64,000 nt of DNA from contig NW_019029020.1 in assembly GCF_002105155.1 (NCBI RefSeq), positions 102,501 through 166,500 of the forward strand, written 5' to 3'. Of this stretch, positions 1-12,122 are shown in pieces. Every line of letters begins with the position of its first letter. Position 1 is the first letter of the stretch. The notes under the pieces are model-generated. The model saw only the letters and a list, made by a program, of their open reading frames with translations, searched no databases and was not told the origin of the DNA. The DNA comes from Lobosporangium transversale (lineage: Eukaryota > Mortierellomycota > Mortierellomycetes > Mortierellales > Mortierellaceae). The translations under genes and the position numbers were made by a program.

Positions 1-1319
1 GCCATCAAGCACTCGGAAATCAGTCCACTAATGGTCTAACGCCCCATGATTTCGGCACTTTCAACGGTAGCAGCGGGTACCGTCGTGGTGGCGGTGATGA
101 TGATGAACGGGATATGGAGGAAGAGCGTGACTATGAAGAATCTCGCCCCCTGAAAATGGGACGGATACCAGATACCAGAGCCCAGTACACGTTTATTCAG
201 CCCAACGACACAATCAATCCTAGCCATACCAATAGTACTAATAATAGAAGATCTAGCCATCAACATCAAGGACAATCGCCGAATATCCAAAATAGATATC
301 CTGGACATCAACATAACAGTAGCATGATTCAACAACAACAACCTTATGCCCCTCCACCAACAAGTCCATTATTCAATATCCCTACCGCGCCGCCAGCACC
401 AGGACCAGCACCAATATTAGCACCACTCGCACCTAACATCTCAGTGCCATCACTGTCTTCGAAAGAGCCTTCGAAGAATATACATCAACAACAAATCCAG
501 CCTGAAAACAACGTCATAGAATGCACAGTCGAACCAACTTCGTCATCATCTTCATATTTTGCGCCTATGGCTGCACCTGTTCCTTTAGCAGGAGTCCCGG
601 AAATAGCTGGTAATGGACTGATCAATCCTCAAGACATATCCATTGCGGATTTTAAACAGACGAAACGTGGAACCGAATCATGTGATATGGTTTTGGAGGA
701 TCCTTATCAATTGTATCGATATTTCGTAGCCCATAATGATCGTCCTACGATGCATGTAGTCATCGCAGGGCATCATATTGAAAAACATGAAACCTTTGAG
801 ACAGATTCGGACGGACACCGTAAACCTGTCACGAGAAACGTGCGTGTGGATGATTTCAAGATTGATTTCGATTTGACCCCTTATATCTCTCCCAGAGGCA
901 CGCTTTACACAGCTCCGGATCCAAAGACTGGCAAGACTTTGACCATCAGAGAAGCGTTGGAGCAGTATGCAGAGGATGAAAACCCGTTCAAAGAGATGCA
1001 TATGCATAAGGTAAACAAATAAGAAAAAAAAAATTAAAAAAGGACCTGCATAAATGTCCATGCAGTGATTTATTCTCTAACAAATTCATCCAATTTTCTG
1101 TATTAGATGGTAGCATGGGATTTTGAAGAGTTAACAAGGGCAATTACACATGCAATCCGATCTGTTCATTACCGCTACACGATCGAAGTCTCATACCCAT
1201 GTACGAATAATGTAGTCATTGCAAAATCATCCGCACCACTCGCAGTCTTTATGCGGAATGGTTGGACCAAGGCCTTTTGTTTTCTCTCTCTTGTGGGGAT
1301 TATTTTCTATCCTGCTGTA

Positions 1320-1352
<33 letters not shown>

Positions 1353-1568
1353 TTTTTTTTTATTTTTTTTTTATTTTTGATAATATATACATTTGCGATT
1401 AATAATAAGCATACTAAAGATAGTATATTTTTTATGATATGATAGCGTGAACTCTACAAGAAGGTCAAGGACAAGATTCTTAAATCCGAGTTTGAAATGA
1501 CAATCAGCACTCGAGATTTTTATACACAGAATTACTGGAGTATTGTCGATCAAGTGCAATATAGATAG
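1..1568 (+). CDS. Conserved fungal protein of unknown function, 3' part
   Basis: The reading frame is open from base 3, so the 5' end lies outside the window. Exons are <1-1010, 1107-1316 and 1446-1568, with both introns in phase 0; 446 residues are visible. The first ~220 residues are rich in Gln, Asn, Pro and Ser and look disordered. A compact C-terminal domain of ~230 residues follows (start near 'DMVLEDPYQLYRYF'). It ends with a hydrophobic stretch 'AFCFLSLVGIIFYP' that could be one membrane segment, then a charged tail of ~40 residues. The style matches unnamed fungal proteins with a low-complexity N-terminus and a membrane-anchored C-terminal domain, but I do not recognise a named family and assign no function. 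Intron 2 begins with a T-rich stretch of about 60 nt. Confidence 0.75.
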
Positions 1569-1796
1569 TGTAATGATAATAATTATAACAATAATGACAT
1601 TTTTTTTTTTTTTGTAAAATTATTTATTTTTATGTTTTTTTTTTTTGTTCTATAATTGCTCAAAGGACGAAAAGAGAGATGAATGGAAGAAAGTGAAGAA
1701 TATATAACGTTTCCCTAATGCATGACCGTATCCAGGGTGCAGGATCCAAAAATAGGAAATGTCACTCCTGATGACCTAATAAAAATCCTTATGCCT

Positions 1797-3392
1797 TTAA
1801 AAATCTGATAGCATATCCTTAACAGCCTGATAGTACTCCGCTGAAACATAATCCTTCATCTCCTCCTTTGTGACCCAAGCGAAATCGACAATCTCTTGAT
1901 TGTCCACCTGAACCTGTCCAGCAAAGATGTGTGCCTTCATGAAGAAAACCTATCGGTTAAAAAAAAATGTCGCGAGTGAGAAGACAGTTGGTGGGGGAAA
2001 CTTTTTTTCCAATACAGGTTACATATATGTATGGAAGACGATTGTAGGCTCCTTTGAACGTTTTGTGCATTGGTTACCTTGGTGCCTTTGAGTGGAATGG
2101 AGGTTGCAGATGTAGTGCCTTTAGGGTGTGAATATTCGTAATGTCCAATTGGAACACGACCAACAAACCACAGATCCATATTTCCTCCGCACTCTTCCTG
2201 CAGCTCACGGTTAGCAGCCTATGCAAAAAAAACAAAAAAACAATGTATGCATTAGATGAATATTATAAACTAAATCAAGCAAATTTAGGTTAAGATGATC
2301 TATTGCCACGTTCAATTGCCACGCACAGACGCATACACATCGAGTTTGAACTTTCATAGTCTAATAATAATAGCCTCAAAAACCTATATGCTGACATGCC
2401 GATCATATATCTCACATAATTGTGGTCTACAATATGTATACCAAAAATATTTTTACCTCCTGCAAATTCTCGCAGACATGGACGCCTCCTTGAGGGAATT
2501 GCCAAGAATGTAAGTCTCTAGGTTTCTTGACGATCAAATACAAGGTTCTCTGTAAAGCACGCTCCAATGATCTGATGTCGTTTTTACGATCCGCCTCTGT
2601 GACACGGTCATTAAACTGGACTTTGGTTTCAATTGCTGCTACACGATCTTCCTCTGAGATATCTACTGTTTCTGATTGTGCTGTTGCTGATGTACTTGAT
2701 GCTTCCGATGATGAAGATGAGGCATTTGATCCAGCTGCTCCCTCAGCCTCCTGTTGTTTCCAGCGACGCTCTGCAACTGATCCCTTCTTGAAGTAAAACT
2801 CGGCAGCAAAAGGAGCAGCATTGTCTCGTTCAAGACTCTTTTGATAGGTGAAGTACTCTTTCTCAAAAGGCGTGAGATCACGGAGGATCAATGGTTGACG
2901 GGAGACAACAACTCCTGCAACGATACGCTTTCCATTGATGATAAGATCCTTGGTTGAATTCACAACAGCTGAAGATGTAGTCGAAACATTAGACTTGAGA
3001 GGCGCTTCCGCTGCTGCTGCTGCCACACCAGTCGCAGAGGTGTATGATCGAGTAGCAATAACAAGACGAGCAGGAATGGCTGGTAAGAAGCAAGGGTAAA
3101 AAATCAAATAAAAAAGAGGCAAAAAAAGTCAAAAAGGGCTGGTTGCAAATGAAACGAGATTCCCTGAATGCCTTGCCAGATCGCATTCAAAAAGTCATTC
3201 ACTTTTTTTTTTTTTTTTTTTTTTAAAGCCTGCTAATCTGGTTCTTCCTCATGAAGTCGCGTTGATGTTGCATGCTTCCTTGGTAACAGCAATGTGTACG
3301 TGGTGTAGTGTACCTTGAATCTGTGAGCGTGCGGTAGTGGATAAGGTGCAGGCAGCGGCCCTGAAGACCTGTCGGCGCAACATGGACGACAT
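1797..3392 (-). CDS. MRPL46: Mitochondrial large-subunit ribosomal protein mL46 (Nudix fold)
   Basis: Exons on the minus strand are 3392-3314, 3079-2457, 2218-2078 and 1949-1797 (79+623+141+153 nt), giving 331 aa. The product is a protein of the large mitoribosomal subunit, made in the cytosol and imported. The first exon (MSSMLRRQVFRAAACTLSTT) is an Arg/Ser/Ala-rich matrix-targeting presequence. The 'PFEKEYFTYQKSLERD' stretch, the L46 N-terminal region and the C-terminal Nudix fold identify it. A full-looking Nudix box spans residues ~224-246 (G-x5-E-x7-REL-x-EE-x-G), split by intron 2. A Ser/Glu-rich low-complexity linker lies near residue 140. It is head to head with HPM1, about 360 bp between start codons. 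I chose the start at 3392 because it opens the presequence; a second Met is three codons later. Confidence 0.9.
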
Positions 3393-3752
3393 GAGAATAT
3401 ATTAATGATATGAATGGTCCACAGGGAAAACCTCTTTTGTCGGTGGCTGAAAGACTGCGAAGGATGGCAAAAAATAAAAACAAAAAGAAAGAATTAGGAA
3501 TGTTCCTAATGAAGTTGTTCCCTTCCTCTACTTTCGTTTTGAAAAGGACAGTTTACTTGCACAAGACAAATGAAATAAAGTCCGAGGTAACATACAAGGG
3601 ATCCCGGTGGCTTACTATAACAACCTTTGTTTATAACTGATCACTGAGCAGTCACCATGAACATTTAGACTTTTTTTTGTAAAAAAAATAAAGGGACCTC
3701 TCCTAAATGTTTCTTATTACCGTACAGATACTGACAAGCATCACATTCAACC
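3393..3752. promoter_or_regulatory. Shared divergent promoter region, MRPL46 / HPM1
   Basis: This 360-bp stretch separates the start codons of two divergently transcribed genes, so it must contain both promoters and 5' leaders. I see no convincing TATA box. A short readable frame on the plus strand (3410-3640) ends in a stop and has no recognisable product. Confidence 0.5.
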
Positions 3753-5445
3753 ATGTTCAAGTTTAACTTTACTGTAAGGCTAAGGGCAAGTTAGATGATA
3801 GATCTCTTTAAAACCTACTTGGCCTAATCTTTTTTTACTATTTTGGCCTAGGCTGACGATCTCGAGGTAGACGATCCAGAGCTTGTTGCTCAACAAGACG
3901 AGGATGTTGCAGATGAGCTTTCTAAACCGCTCGAATCCTTGTCAGTATCGCCAGTCTCACCACCATTACATTTACAACCTATCTATCTCGTTCCAGCGTC
4001 GCAGCTGGATCTTCAATCTCAATCTTGTCTTCAAAGTCTACCTCTTACTCTACATTATGAACTCGCTCAGATCCCTGTCTTAAATCATGGAAACGCCGCT
4101 ATAGATACCAAAACGACAGACCATCATCAACAACGGCAGCAGAAGGAAGGCGTAACAATATACAAACGAAACCTTGAAGACGTCAAGTTCCAAATCGCAC
4201 AGGAAGACGATGATTTTGATAATGCGGAACTAACTCCTGAAGATAATAATGATAAGAATATCTCTGAAGGGTCCAAGGCAAAGAGTACAGTAACTTCAAT
4301 TCCGGGCCCAGGAGGCGTTGAGATGCTGGCGTTAGCTGGCAAGAGCGATTTAGTTAAGGGGGTATATGAAGGAGGTCTTAAGACATGGGAATGTGCTTTG
4401 GATCTAGTAGCCTATTTAGCAGAACAGAAGGAAAACTACGATGGAAAGAAAGTGCTTGAGGTAAGTAATAAGGAGTACAAAGTGGAGAGTACGTAAGGAA
4501 AAAAGAAGGAAATGTCATGGAAACTTTTTGGTTTTGATTTTGACCTGATTTCAATTTTCTTTTCTAACTGTGGGCAACAATTATTTATCTTCATTTTAAT
4601 GACTTCATAAAAAAAATAAAAAAATAAAAAAAAAAAAAAGCTTGGTTGTGGTTCAGCATTGCCAGGAATCTATGTATTGACTCAATCAAAAACCGTCACT
4701 GTGGATTTTCAGGATTATAATGATCAAGTTCTCAAGCTCGTCACGCTCCCAAATGTCCTCTTGAACACATACACTCGCCCTGACCAGCAACCAAACCAGG
4801 AAGAGGAGAATGATAATGGCGATAGTGAACAAAAGAAATGTAAGGAGAAAAAGGATACGGCCGAAGGCAACGAAGGTAGCGATGATGAGGAGGAGGAGGA
4901 TGACGAAGACGAGGTCCCTGAAGCAGATCCTGCAGATGGTGACTTTGATGCCGTGGAGTTAGATTTACCTTACACAGAAGAAGGAAAACTAGAACTGGTC
5001 AAGAAGGTTGAACAGCAAAGTAGATTCTATATGGGTGATTGGTCTGGTTTGGTAGATCTTTTGGCTTTCGACAAAGACGGAGATAAGTATGATCTGATCC
5101 TGACAAGCGAAACCATTTACGCAGAAGATTCTCATCATAAACTATACTCCACTATCAAGAATTCTCTCAAACGTGGAGGCAGAGCGTAAGTTCATGCTTT
5201 TTTTTTTTTTTTTTTTTTTTTTTTTCGACTATTGAATATCATACTGACAGATAAATGATTGCTCTATTTTATCTACTTTCTCGTGTAATAGTCTTGTCGC
5301 TGCAAAATCATTCTACTTTGGTGTCGGTGGTGATATCTTGTCATTTAGGCGGCTCATAGAAAAAGATGATGTCTTTGATGTCAAAGTTGTCTTCTCTGCT
5401 CAAGCGTTTGTCCGTCGTGAGATCTTGGAATTGACATTTAAATAA
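3753..5445 (+). CDS. HPM1: Protein-histidine N-methyltransferase (HPM1/METTL18 family)
   Basis: Exons are 3753-3773, 3852-4460, 4641-5185 and 5292-5445, giving 442 aa. Family members methylate a histidine of ribosomal protein uL3 using S-adenosylmethionine. The 7-codon first exon encodes MFKFNFT, which suits the short start typical of this family and fixes the start. Residues ~130-205 carry 'KTWECALDLVAYL', followed by SAM motif I 'VLELGCGSALPG' at ~208-219, split by intron 2. 'VDFQDYN' is the acidic-loop motif, 'YMGDWSGL' lies downstream, and the C-terminus is 'SFYFGVGGDILSF'. An insertion of ~60 residues that is strongly acidic and Lys-rich (residues ~257-320) interrupts the methyltransferase domain. 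Intron 2 ends in a 12-A run right before its AG. The gene is convergent with NAN1. Confidence 0.92.
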
Positions 5446-5872
5446 AAACCTATATCCTATCCAAAACGAAGCACATTAAAGCATTTGAAAGCATATTCCA
5501 ACTTGTAATCCTTACTTCTGCCCTCAATACATCAGTACATGCTTATTTTATTTTCAATAGAAAATATAGGATGAGACTCAGAATGGGGAACTGCATAGGG
5601 GTGCATAGAGCGGATAGAGAGTACATCAAGATAAAAAAACTAATACTATTGAGCTCAATGCTGAACCTGGGACTCATATTTCAAAGGAAGAGCATAACGG
5701 TATACATCGGTATATATAGGTAATGGGTCCATTCACCAATATTATCCTGTTGGGAAAAGTCGGCAATAGACAAAAAGAACAGTGATGGATGCGATGGGTG
5801 GTTTTTCTTTTTAATGATGAAGTATGCATGCTGGAGAAATTAAAATACTGCTTTGTCTATCTATCTAGGCAT
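5446..5872. other. Convergent 3' intergenic region
   Basis: This 427-bp AT-rich spacer lies between the stop codons of HPM1 and NAN1. It should hold both 3' UTRs and poly(A) sites. I see no other feature. Confidence 0.5.
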
Positions 5873-5969
5873 TTATACAGTTAATCGAGACGAGAAGAAG
5901 TTGACTAACGAGCTGGGAAGTTCTGTCTCCGTTGCTATATTATCTTCCTCACCATCCATATCCATATCT

Positions 5970-6000
<31 letters not shown>

Positions 6001-8769
6001 GCATGTTAAGAACAAGTTAAGGCAAGAAATAAATGCGCATAGAACTTGAAATCTTTGCTTTTACCTCCCGAAACAGCAGCAACCTCGCCATTAGCTTGCT
6101 CTTCATCTTCCTGCTCCTCTTGCTCCTGTTTTTGCTGCTTCTTCTTGGCTTTGACTTCCTCTTTCCCTGTCATATTCTGGGTCAGCAATTGGGCCATGAA
6201 CGCCTCAAACAACGATGAGACTGGCGCCATAACATGTGAAGGTGCATCGAACAAAGGATTGCGCACCATGTTCTTCTTTGACCCTGTGTTCCTGATCGCA
6301 TTCTCTTTTTTCTCCTTCTTCTCCTTCTTGCTCTCTGCCTTGACTGAAGATCCAAAAATATCGGTCACTAATGACTTTTGCTTTTCAACCTCCAGTGCCG
6401 CTGCTCTTGCCTTTTCCGCAGCCTCCTCAGCTTCTGCCTTCAGATCCTCTGCGGTACGTCCGCCCAGGACCTCAAGATCGAAATCATAGTTCATGATCAA
6501 AATAGGTTCTACTACATCATTTTGGGCTTTTTTGGACGGAGATGTAGGGTCTGGCATGAACGTAACTGCGCGAACCTTCTTGCTGATGGTCTCCATATAT
6601 ACTGGCTTGGGACTCGTGGGCTTGAAAACAATTATGGTGTGTTGTGATGACTCTTCTTTATGCTCAGGGCAGGTGATCATGAAATGAGGGGTTGTAGACG
6701 AAGCCTTCAGAGCCTCAACATTAATTTGATAATTCCACCATACTGAGCATGTCAGTAAGTTCCAAGAGTACAGATGATCCTTAGTGGCAGCAATAAGAAA
6801 AGGAGAGTTCTTGATGAAAACCAAATGCTTGATAGGTCTCGTTTCTGGAGGTTGCGTCAACACTCCTTGAAGCGTATTGAGGTAAGGATTCCAGAGAGTG
6901 ATAATCTGGCCATAGGCGATAGCGAGTAACGATCCATCTGATGAAAATCCAGAACAATAGGGTACCATGTCTCGGTAAAATCCAGTCGATCTGCAGCTCC
7001 AGGCGCGCTCCGCCTCAATGCCACGACGTGACTCCCCTTGATGAGTAAGCTCCCAGACCTTGAATGTTCCATCTAAAGAAGTAGTGACGACCATAGGTGC
7101 ATGATCACCCTCACGAGGGTTAAACACACACGAGGTTATTTCCTTTGAATGGGGTGTATCCACTCGAGTATTAAGAATATAAGTACGAGCATCCGAATCA
7201 TATTCCCAGAACTTGAGATAAAGCTCAGGCGTAGTTTCCTGATCGTCACGACCATCGACAGTAGCCATCCAGCGAGCGCTCTTGTCATTAGAAAAGGCGC
7301 AGTGCATAACGCGAGGTGGGATGATTTCTTTCTCGTCAGTGCGCGAGACTTTATTGCGGGGAGTGACTTCCAGCTCCATAATATGCTGCTCTTTGATTGG
7401 ATCATAAAATTGAAGCGTGCCAGGTAATCCATTAAGAACAACATGGCCATTACGTGGCTCAATTACCAGTCCTGTAGAAAGAGGGTTGTGAAGATGGTTT
7501 ACATGAGCTGTGTGACAAGAGTATAGTCAATAAAATAAAATAAAAATAGTTAACACTTCCAGTACAGTGATGCTAATCGTAGGTATAGGAATGCACCTTT
7601 TTTTTTTTTTTTTTTTTTCACTACAGGGGATAACATACAATACTTAAGTCCTTGTATAGCGATCTTGATCTTGAGGTCTATGCTCCTAATGACATTGACT
7701 GAATTATCCTGTTGTCCGATCGCATACAGGGACTGATCAGGCGACACTGTGATATGCTTAATTTCTGACCCTAATCGGGGCAAAAATTGCTTGAAACCTG
7801 TCTGAAGCTGCCAAATCACCAACACAGATTCCTCTCCTCCTGAAAGCAGATAGTTACCATCTGATGTGAAAGCAAGAGCTGCAACCTGGTGAGCATGCCA
7901 GTGCATAGTTGTCGTCACAGGCCGGTCAATATTCTTTCCGAAACAGTACCACAATGTAATGCGTCCACGTTCATCTCCTGTAGCAATGCAGCCCTCTGTA
8001 GGATGGAACGCCAAACATGTAATCTTCTCCGGAGTCACATAGCATCTAAACCGAGACTCATCGTTTTCAGTCAGCCCACCTTCCTCAATTCCGTTTCCTG
8101 CTCCAATATGAATGACATGCAGTTTGTTACGAGCTGACAGAACCAAATGCTCTCCATCCGAGGAGATCGCCAAGCCTGAGCAGCTACGAGTCTTGAGCAA
8201 ACGAGTCAGTCGCTTGCGTGTGTTCTTGAGCGAAAATCGCAGCAATACTGAGTTTTGCTTCACACGAAGCTCACCAGCTAAATTGGATGAATTAAAAGAA
8301 AAGAAAAAAAATCAGCAATTGTGTATCCAAAGATGTGATTTTAAATACAGATCCTCAATGGATCACCAGAATCTCTTTATAAAATGTACTTACTTTTCCT
8401 AGCCTGAAACTGCTGCTGTTTCTTGGAAGTTTTTGTAGTGGTCAAGTAGACGTGGTTTGGATTGCTTCCAGAAATTACCATATGGGTGATTGGTACAGTT
8501 GTATCAAAGGTTTGTAATAGAACAGCATCATTAAAGTCCCACAATTTGATGGTTCCATCCAATGAAGCAGAGTAAAGCTGCAGAGGGTTCTTTAGGTTAA
8601 GCATGACACATGTAACAGTGTCTTTGTGTCCCCCTTCTTCGACGGACGAAGATAGAATACGGACAACCTGACCCGTCTCTACGGAAAGAATGCGGATCGA
8701 CCTGGCATTACATGAGAAGAAGTAGTTGGAGTCTGAAGTGAAGACCACGGGATAGTCTGACAGACGCAT
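5873..8769 (-). CDS. NAN1: U3 snoRNP / t-UTP WD-repeat protein NAN1 (UTP17, WDR75)
   Basis: Minus-strand exons are 8769-8394, 8277-7639, 7507-6065 and 5967-5873 (376+639+1443+95 nt), giving 850 aa, near the length of human WDR75. The family belongs to the t-UTP subcomplex of the small-subunit processome, acting in the nucleolus on 35S/45S pre-rRNA transcription and early 18S processing. WD repeats are clear: 'LYSASLDGTIKLWDFND', 'GCIATGDERGRITLWY', 'LLSGGEESVLVIWQL', 'VTTSLDGTFKVWEL'. The 'STGLVIEPRNGHVVLNGLPG' region matches the junction between the two beta-propellers. The C-terminal ~180 residues are Lys/Glu-rich coiled coil ending in an acidic tail. Intron 2 uses a clean GTATGT donor inside a longer open frame, which I chose because it keeps phase. 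Intron 3 has a 26-nt A/T run. The gene is divergent from a UTP16-like gene. Confidence 0.92.
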
Positions 8770-9125
8770 GGTGGGGAAATAAAAATAAAAAGACCAGGCT
8801 TAGTTATTCTAAGCTAACAAGGACGATAAAAGGAGCAGTGAGGTAGACAAATGGTCGACCGGGTAATCAATCGTTAGAGAGGGTAGCAACCAAGCATTGA
8901 ACCATGCAAAGTTGGTTTACAGGTTGGGAGGGCTACTTTGTTGAATGTGACCGTTGGCTTCAGGCTTTTTTTTTTTTTTTTTTATGAAAGCCACTAACAA
9001 TAACATATTGTCCTTTAAGTTCTGACGCTTGGTTGGCCCTTGCACATGGTCACTTAACCAAACTAAGCTTACCTCCATTCAATAACAACGCTATTCCTTT
9101 CACTTTCATCTGATTCCAGTATACA
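8770..9125. promoter_or_regulatory. Shared divergent promoter region, NAN1 / UTP16-like
   Basis: This is a 356-bp spacer between two divergent start codons. Both genes appear to encode SSU-processome components, so co-regulation from one nucleosome-free region is plausible (inference). An 18-nt T run lies in the middle (~8967-8984). I do not see a perfect copy of the yeast PAC motif. Confidence 0.45.
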
Positions 9126-10361
9126 ATGGCTGTCACAACACGCAAGCGAGCTGCTCCAACGACAAAAACTACTCCAAGGAAGGCACCTGCAAAGCGCGTA
9201 ACAAAAGAAAAACCTGTGGAGCCAGCGTCCGAGTCAGAGTCTGAAGAAGAAGGAAGCGAAGTGGAAAATAAGACTATGGATCAAAATGAACAACAAATTG
9301 ATGAAAAAGAGCCAAAGAGCGGAGCCACCAAAGATAACGAAAGCAGCGATGAGGAGACATTTAAAATTCATGTCCCAAAGACACCTGCACAACCTCGAAT
9401 CACACCAGCTACTCTCCCTTCCATGACATTTGAAGACGATAGTGAAGATGAAGAAAGTGACGCCGCACCCGAAGCGGAGACACTCTCCAGCGCCAAGGCA
9501 AAAGTACTGTCTGCCCAGGATAAGGAGAGGTCGTTTTTGTCAAAGTAAGCAACTTCATTTTTTTTTAAAAAAAAAAAAAAAAAAAAAAACATCGTTAGAA
9601 GCACCTTAACTCATATACCTCTATTCAACTTTTCTCTTCTTCATTCTAGAATTCAGGCAGAGCAAAAGGCAAAGAAAGTTGAGCGTGAAGCAAAATTGAA
9701 GGAGCAGAAGGAGCAGTCAAAAAAGAAGAAGGCGGAATTGAAAAAGACAAAAGAAGTAACAATAGTAGATAAGGAGGAAAAATATAAAAAGGAAGATAAA
9801 GACGGAGAAACAGAGGATAATGAGAATGAAAAGGCAAAGGACCCTTCAACGAAGCCTACTCTTCCCACCATGCTACCCATGGACATTTTGGAATCAGTAG
9901 CCCAGATGGAGGATATAAATGCGGCTACACCAAGTACGAGTGTTAATAAGAAACATATGCGGCCCGAAGACTTTGCGTTGATGGAATTGGAAGCTGAATT
10001 GAAGGCTGAGGCGGCAAAGAGGAAGAAGGTGGAAAAAACACAAAGGAATGTTGGGTAAGTGATAAGTGATCCGTGCATTGACTAGATGCTGTGGCTATCC
10101 GTTGACATAGTTTTATGTAACATTCAAGGAATATATGGTTAACATGCTCTATCTTTAATTTTTTATGCTTATTCTCACAGTCCTGTGACAGTAAAGGTCT
10201 TAGATCAATCTAAATTTGCCAAAGGTCATGCCATTCCTGAAACCATTGTTGATTTCAGAAAACAGCATTTCTTTGGATCAAAGATCCAGCGTAAGGATGC
10301 AGTCTTGAACATGTCTCAAAGGAACATCGGTGCTGCAGGGAAGTTTAACCGGCGCAAGTAG
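9126..10361 (+). CDS. Likely U3 snoRNA-associated protein (UTP16/BUD21-like)
   Basis: Exons are 9126-9544, 9650-10054 and 10181-10361, giving 334 aa. The protein is highly charged: a basic N-terminus (MAVTTRKRAAPTTKTTPRK), acidic Ser/Glu tracts, a Lys/Glu coiled coil around residues 140-190, and a conserved-looking C-terminus. In that C-terminus 'LPMDILESVAQME' and then a Gly/Lys/Arg tail ending 'NIGAAGKFNRRK' resemble the yeast Bud21/Utp16 layout (a short '-ELLKNID-' helix and a basic C-terminal tail). Family assignment rests on this layout plus the divergent pairing with NAN1/UTP17; a general nucleolar charged protein is the alternative. Intron 1 contains a T8 then A19 stretch. Confidence 0.55.
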
Positions 10362-10550
10362 ATCGTTTCCAACACAGAACTTTACATCATTCCGCAACTC
10401 CACCATTACAATATTTTATACAAATTCATTGCATTTAGATATATACTATATAAATTTTTTTGTCATCATTAACTCTTTAACTATTAATACAATTGGCTTT
10501 CATTTTTTCCAATACCAAATAAACTTTTTTTTTTTCAAGTCTCCCTGATC

Positions 10551-12085
10551 CTACAGCAGAATCTCATGCCAAAGGACAGAGTCAGGATTCAAAGCCTTGA
10601 ACAACTCTATATCAAAAGCTTGTCCTGATCCATCCTGGTTGCTTTTCATCAACCGTTGGCACATCTTATCGATTGCAATGACTGACAGGACTGTCTGTAT
10701 GTAAGCATCGATCATGTCATCAACACCTAATCCGAGTTGGTTGAAGTCCTTGCGATCCATCAACAACAGTCTTGCAGCCTCCGTGCTCCATTCTCCAGAA
10801 GGCGATTTGACCGACAAGTTAGTTCCTAGCATCTCCCATGACGTAGTCGAAGGGTCATCTTCGAGATGGCGGATCAAAGGCTTACGTGCTCGACGAGCAT
10901 AAATACAAATGGGCCGGAAGCCTTGCTTGTTGCCAGCAACCATCATGCGAATATCTGTCACGAATGTATTATTTTTCTTGTTGGGAATTGTTCCAACATG
11001 GTAAAACTTTCCATGCCGGGTGATCGAAGACCAAGACGCATTTCCAACGAGAGACTGGACGATATACTTGTCATAATGTTGAGGAGTATCCATAAATTCC
11101 TGGAGCTCTTTCTTGTTTGTAATTGTGTAAACTCCTTGACCTAAAATTTTAATTTTGTCAAATTGATATACCATATATCAGTATGTAGTAACTTTATCAG
11201 AACAAGCACTATAAAAGTAATTTACAACATACCAGCATTAGAATATGGCACTTTGACAACAGCATGGCCACCCATGCTATCAAGCCATAGTGGAATCTCG
11301 CTTTTAGTAACGTTATTAATAGTCTCTGGCACGCGAACGTGCAAACCCGAATCGGCCAACTCTGCATTAAAGAATTCGTATGCCTTAGCTGCCATCATCT
11401 TGTTGCGGCCTCCAGCCAAACATGCGACCGTCTGGTTCATGACTACAGTTTTTGTGTACAATGGAAAGCGGTTCCATGGCTTCTGAGTGACATATCTAAA
11501 GCAAGCTCTGATTGAGTGCCATTCTAATTAATTCGATGCGTAAAACATATGAGTTAGTTAAAAGATATAAGTTGAGCTAAAGTGAAACTAAACTGAGACC
11601 ACGGAGAAAAGCACTACCTTTTTTCTCATCGCGAATGTGCATCACCCTGTCAACCCACTTGACTGGAGGATCCTGGTCATTCTCATAAAATTCAACGAGC
11701 CAGACCTTTTCCTTCATAACTTCCGCCAAGGTACCAGCATATCCACTAGCTTCCATCATATTTTTGTCACAAACAACAGCTAAACCTCCTAGGGACTTGT
11801 CTGCTGTATCAATCATGTCCTTGAACGCAGACTCGAGCACTAAACGGTATCCTCCATGCTCCTATGTTCAAGAGAAAGCATAGTGATATATTATAGTTGT
11901 GAAACAGAGTTAGTGGTTTTTAATTGTCATATCACATAAAGCGTTCAACAGAATACTAGACATACATCCGATTCAGATAAAAGTGGCATCGATTTTTGGC
12001 CAGAAGGACACGAGTTAGTCTCCACGATAATCATTTGACGGTGGCCATCCGCAGTTGTGACATTAAACAGATCAGAACCTGTAAT

Positions 12086-12122
<37 letters not shown>

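Noticed and set aside
7550-7639. Extension of NAN1 exon 2 through a poly-T stretch
   Set aside because: It adds Lys repeats from a homopolymer; a consensus GTATGT donor ends the exon earlier and restores phase.
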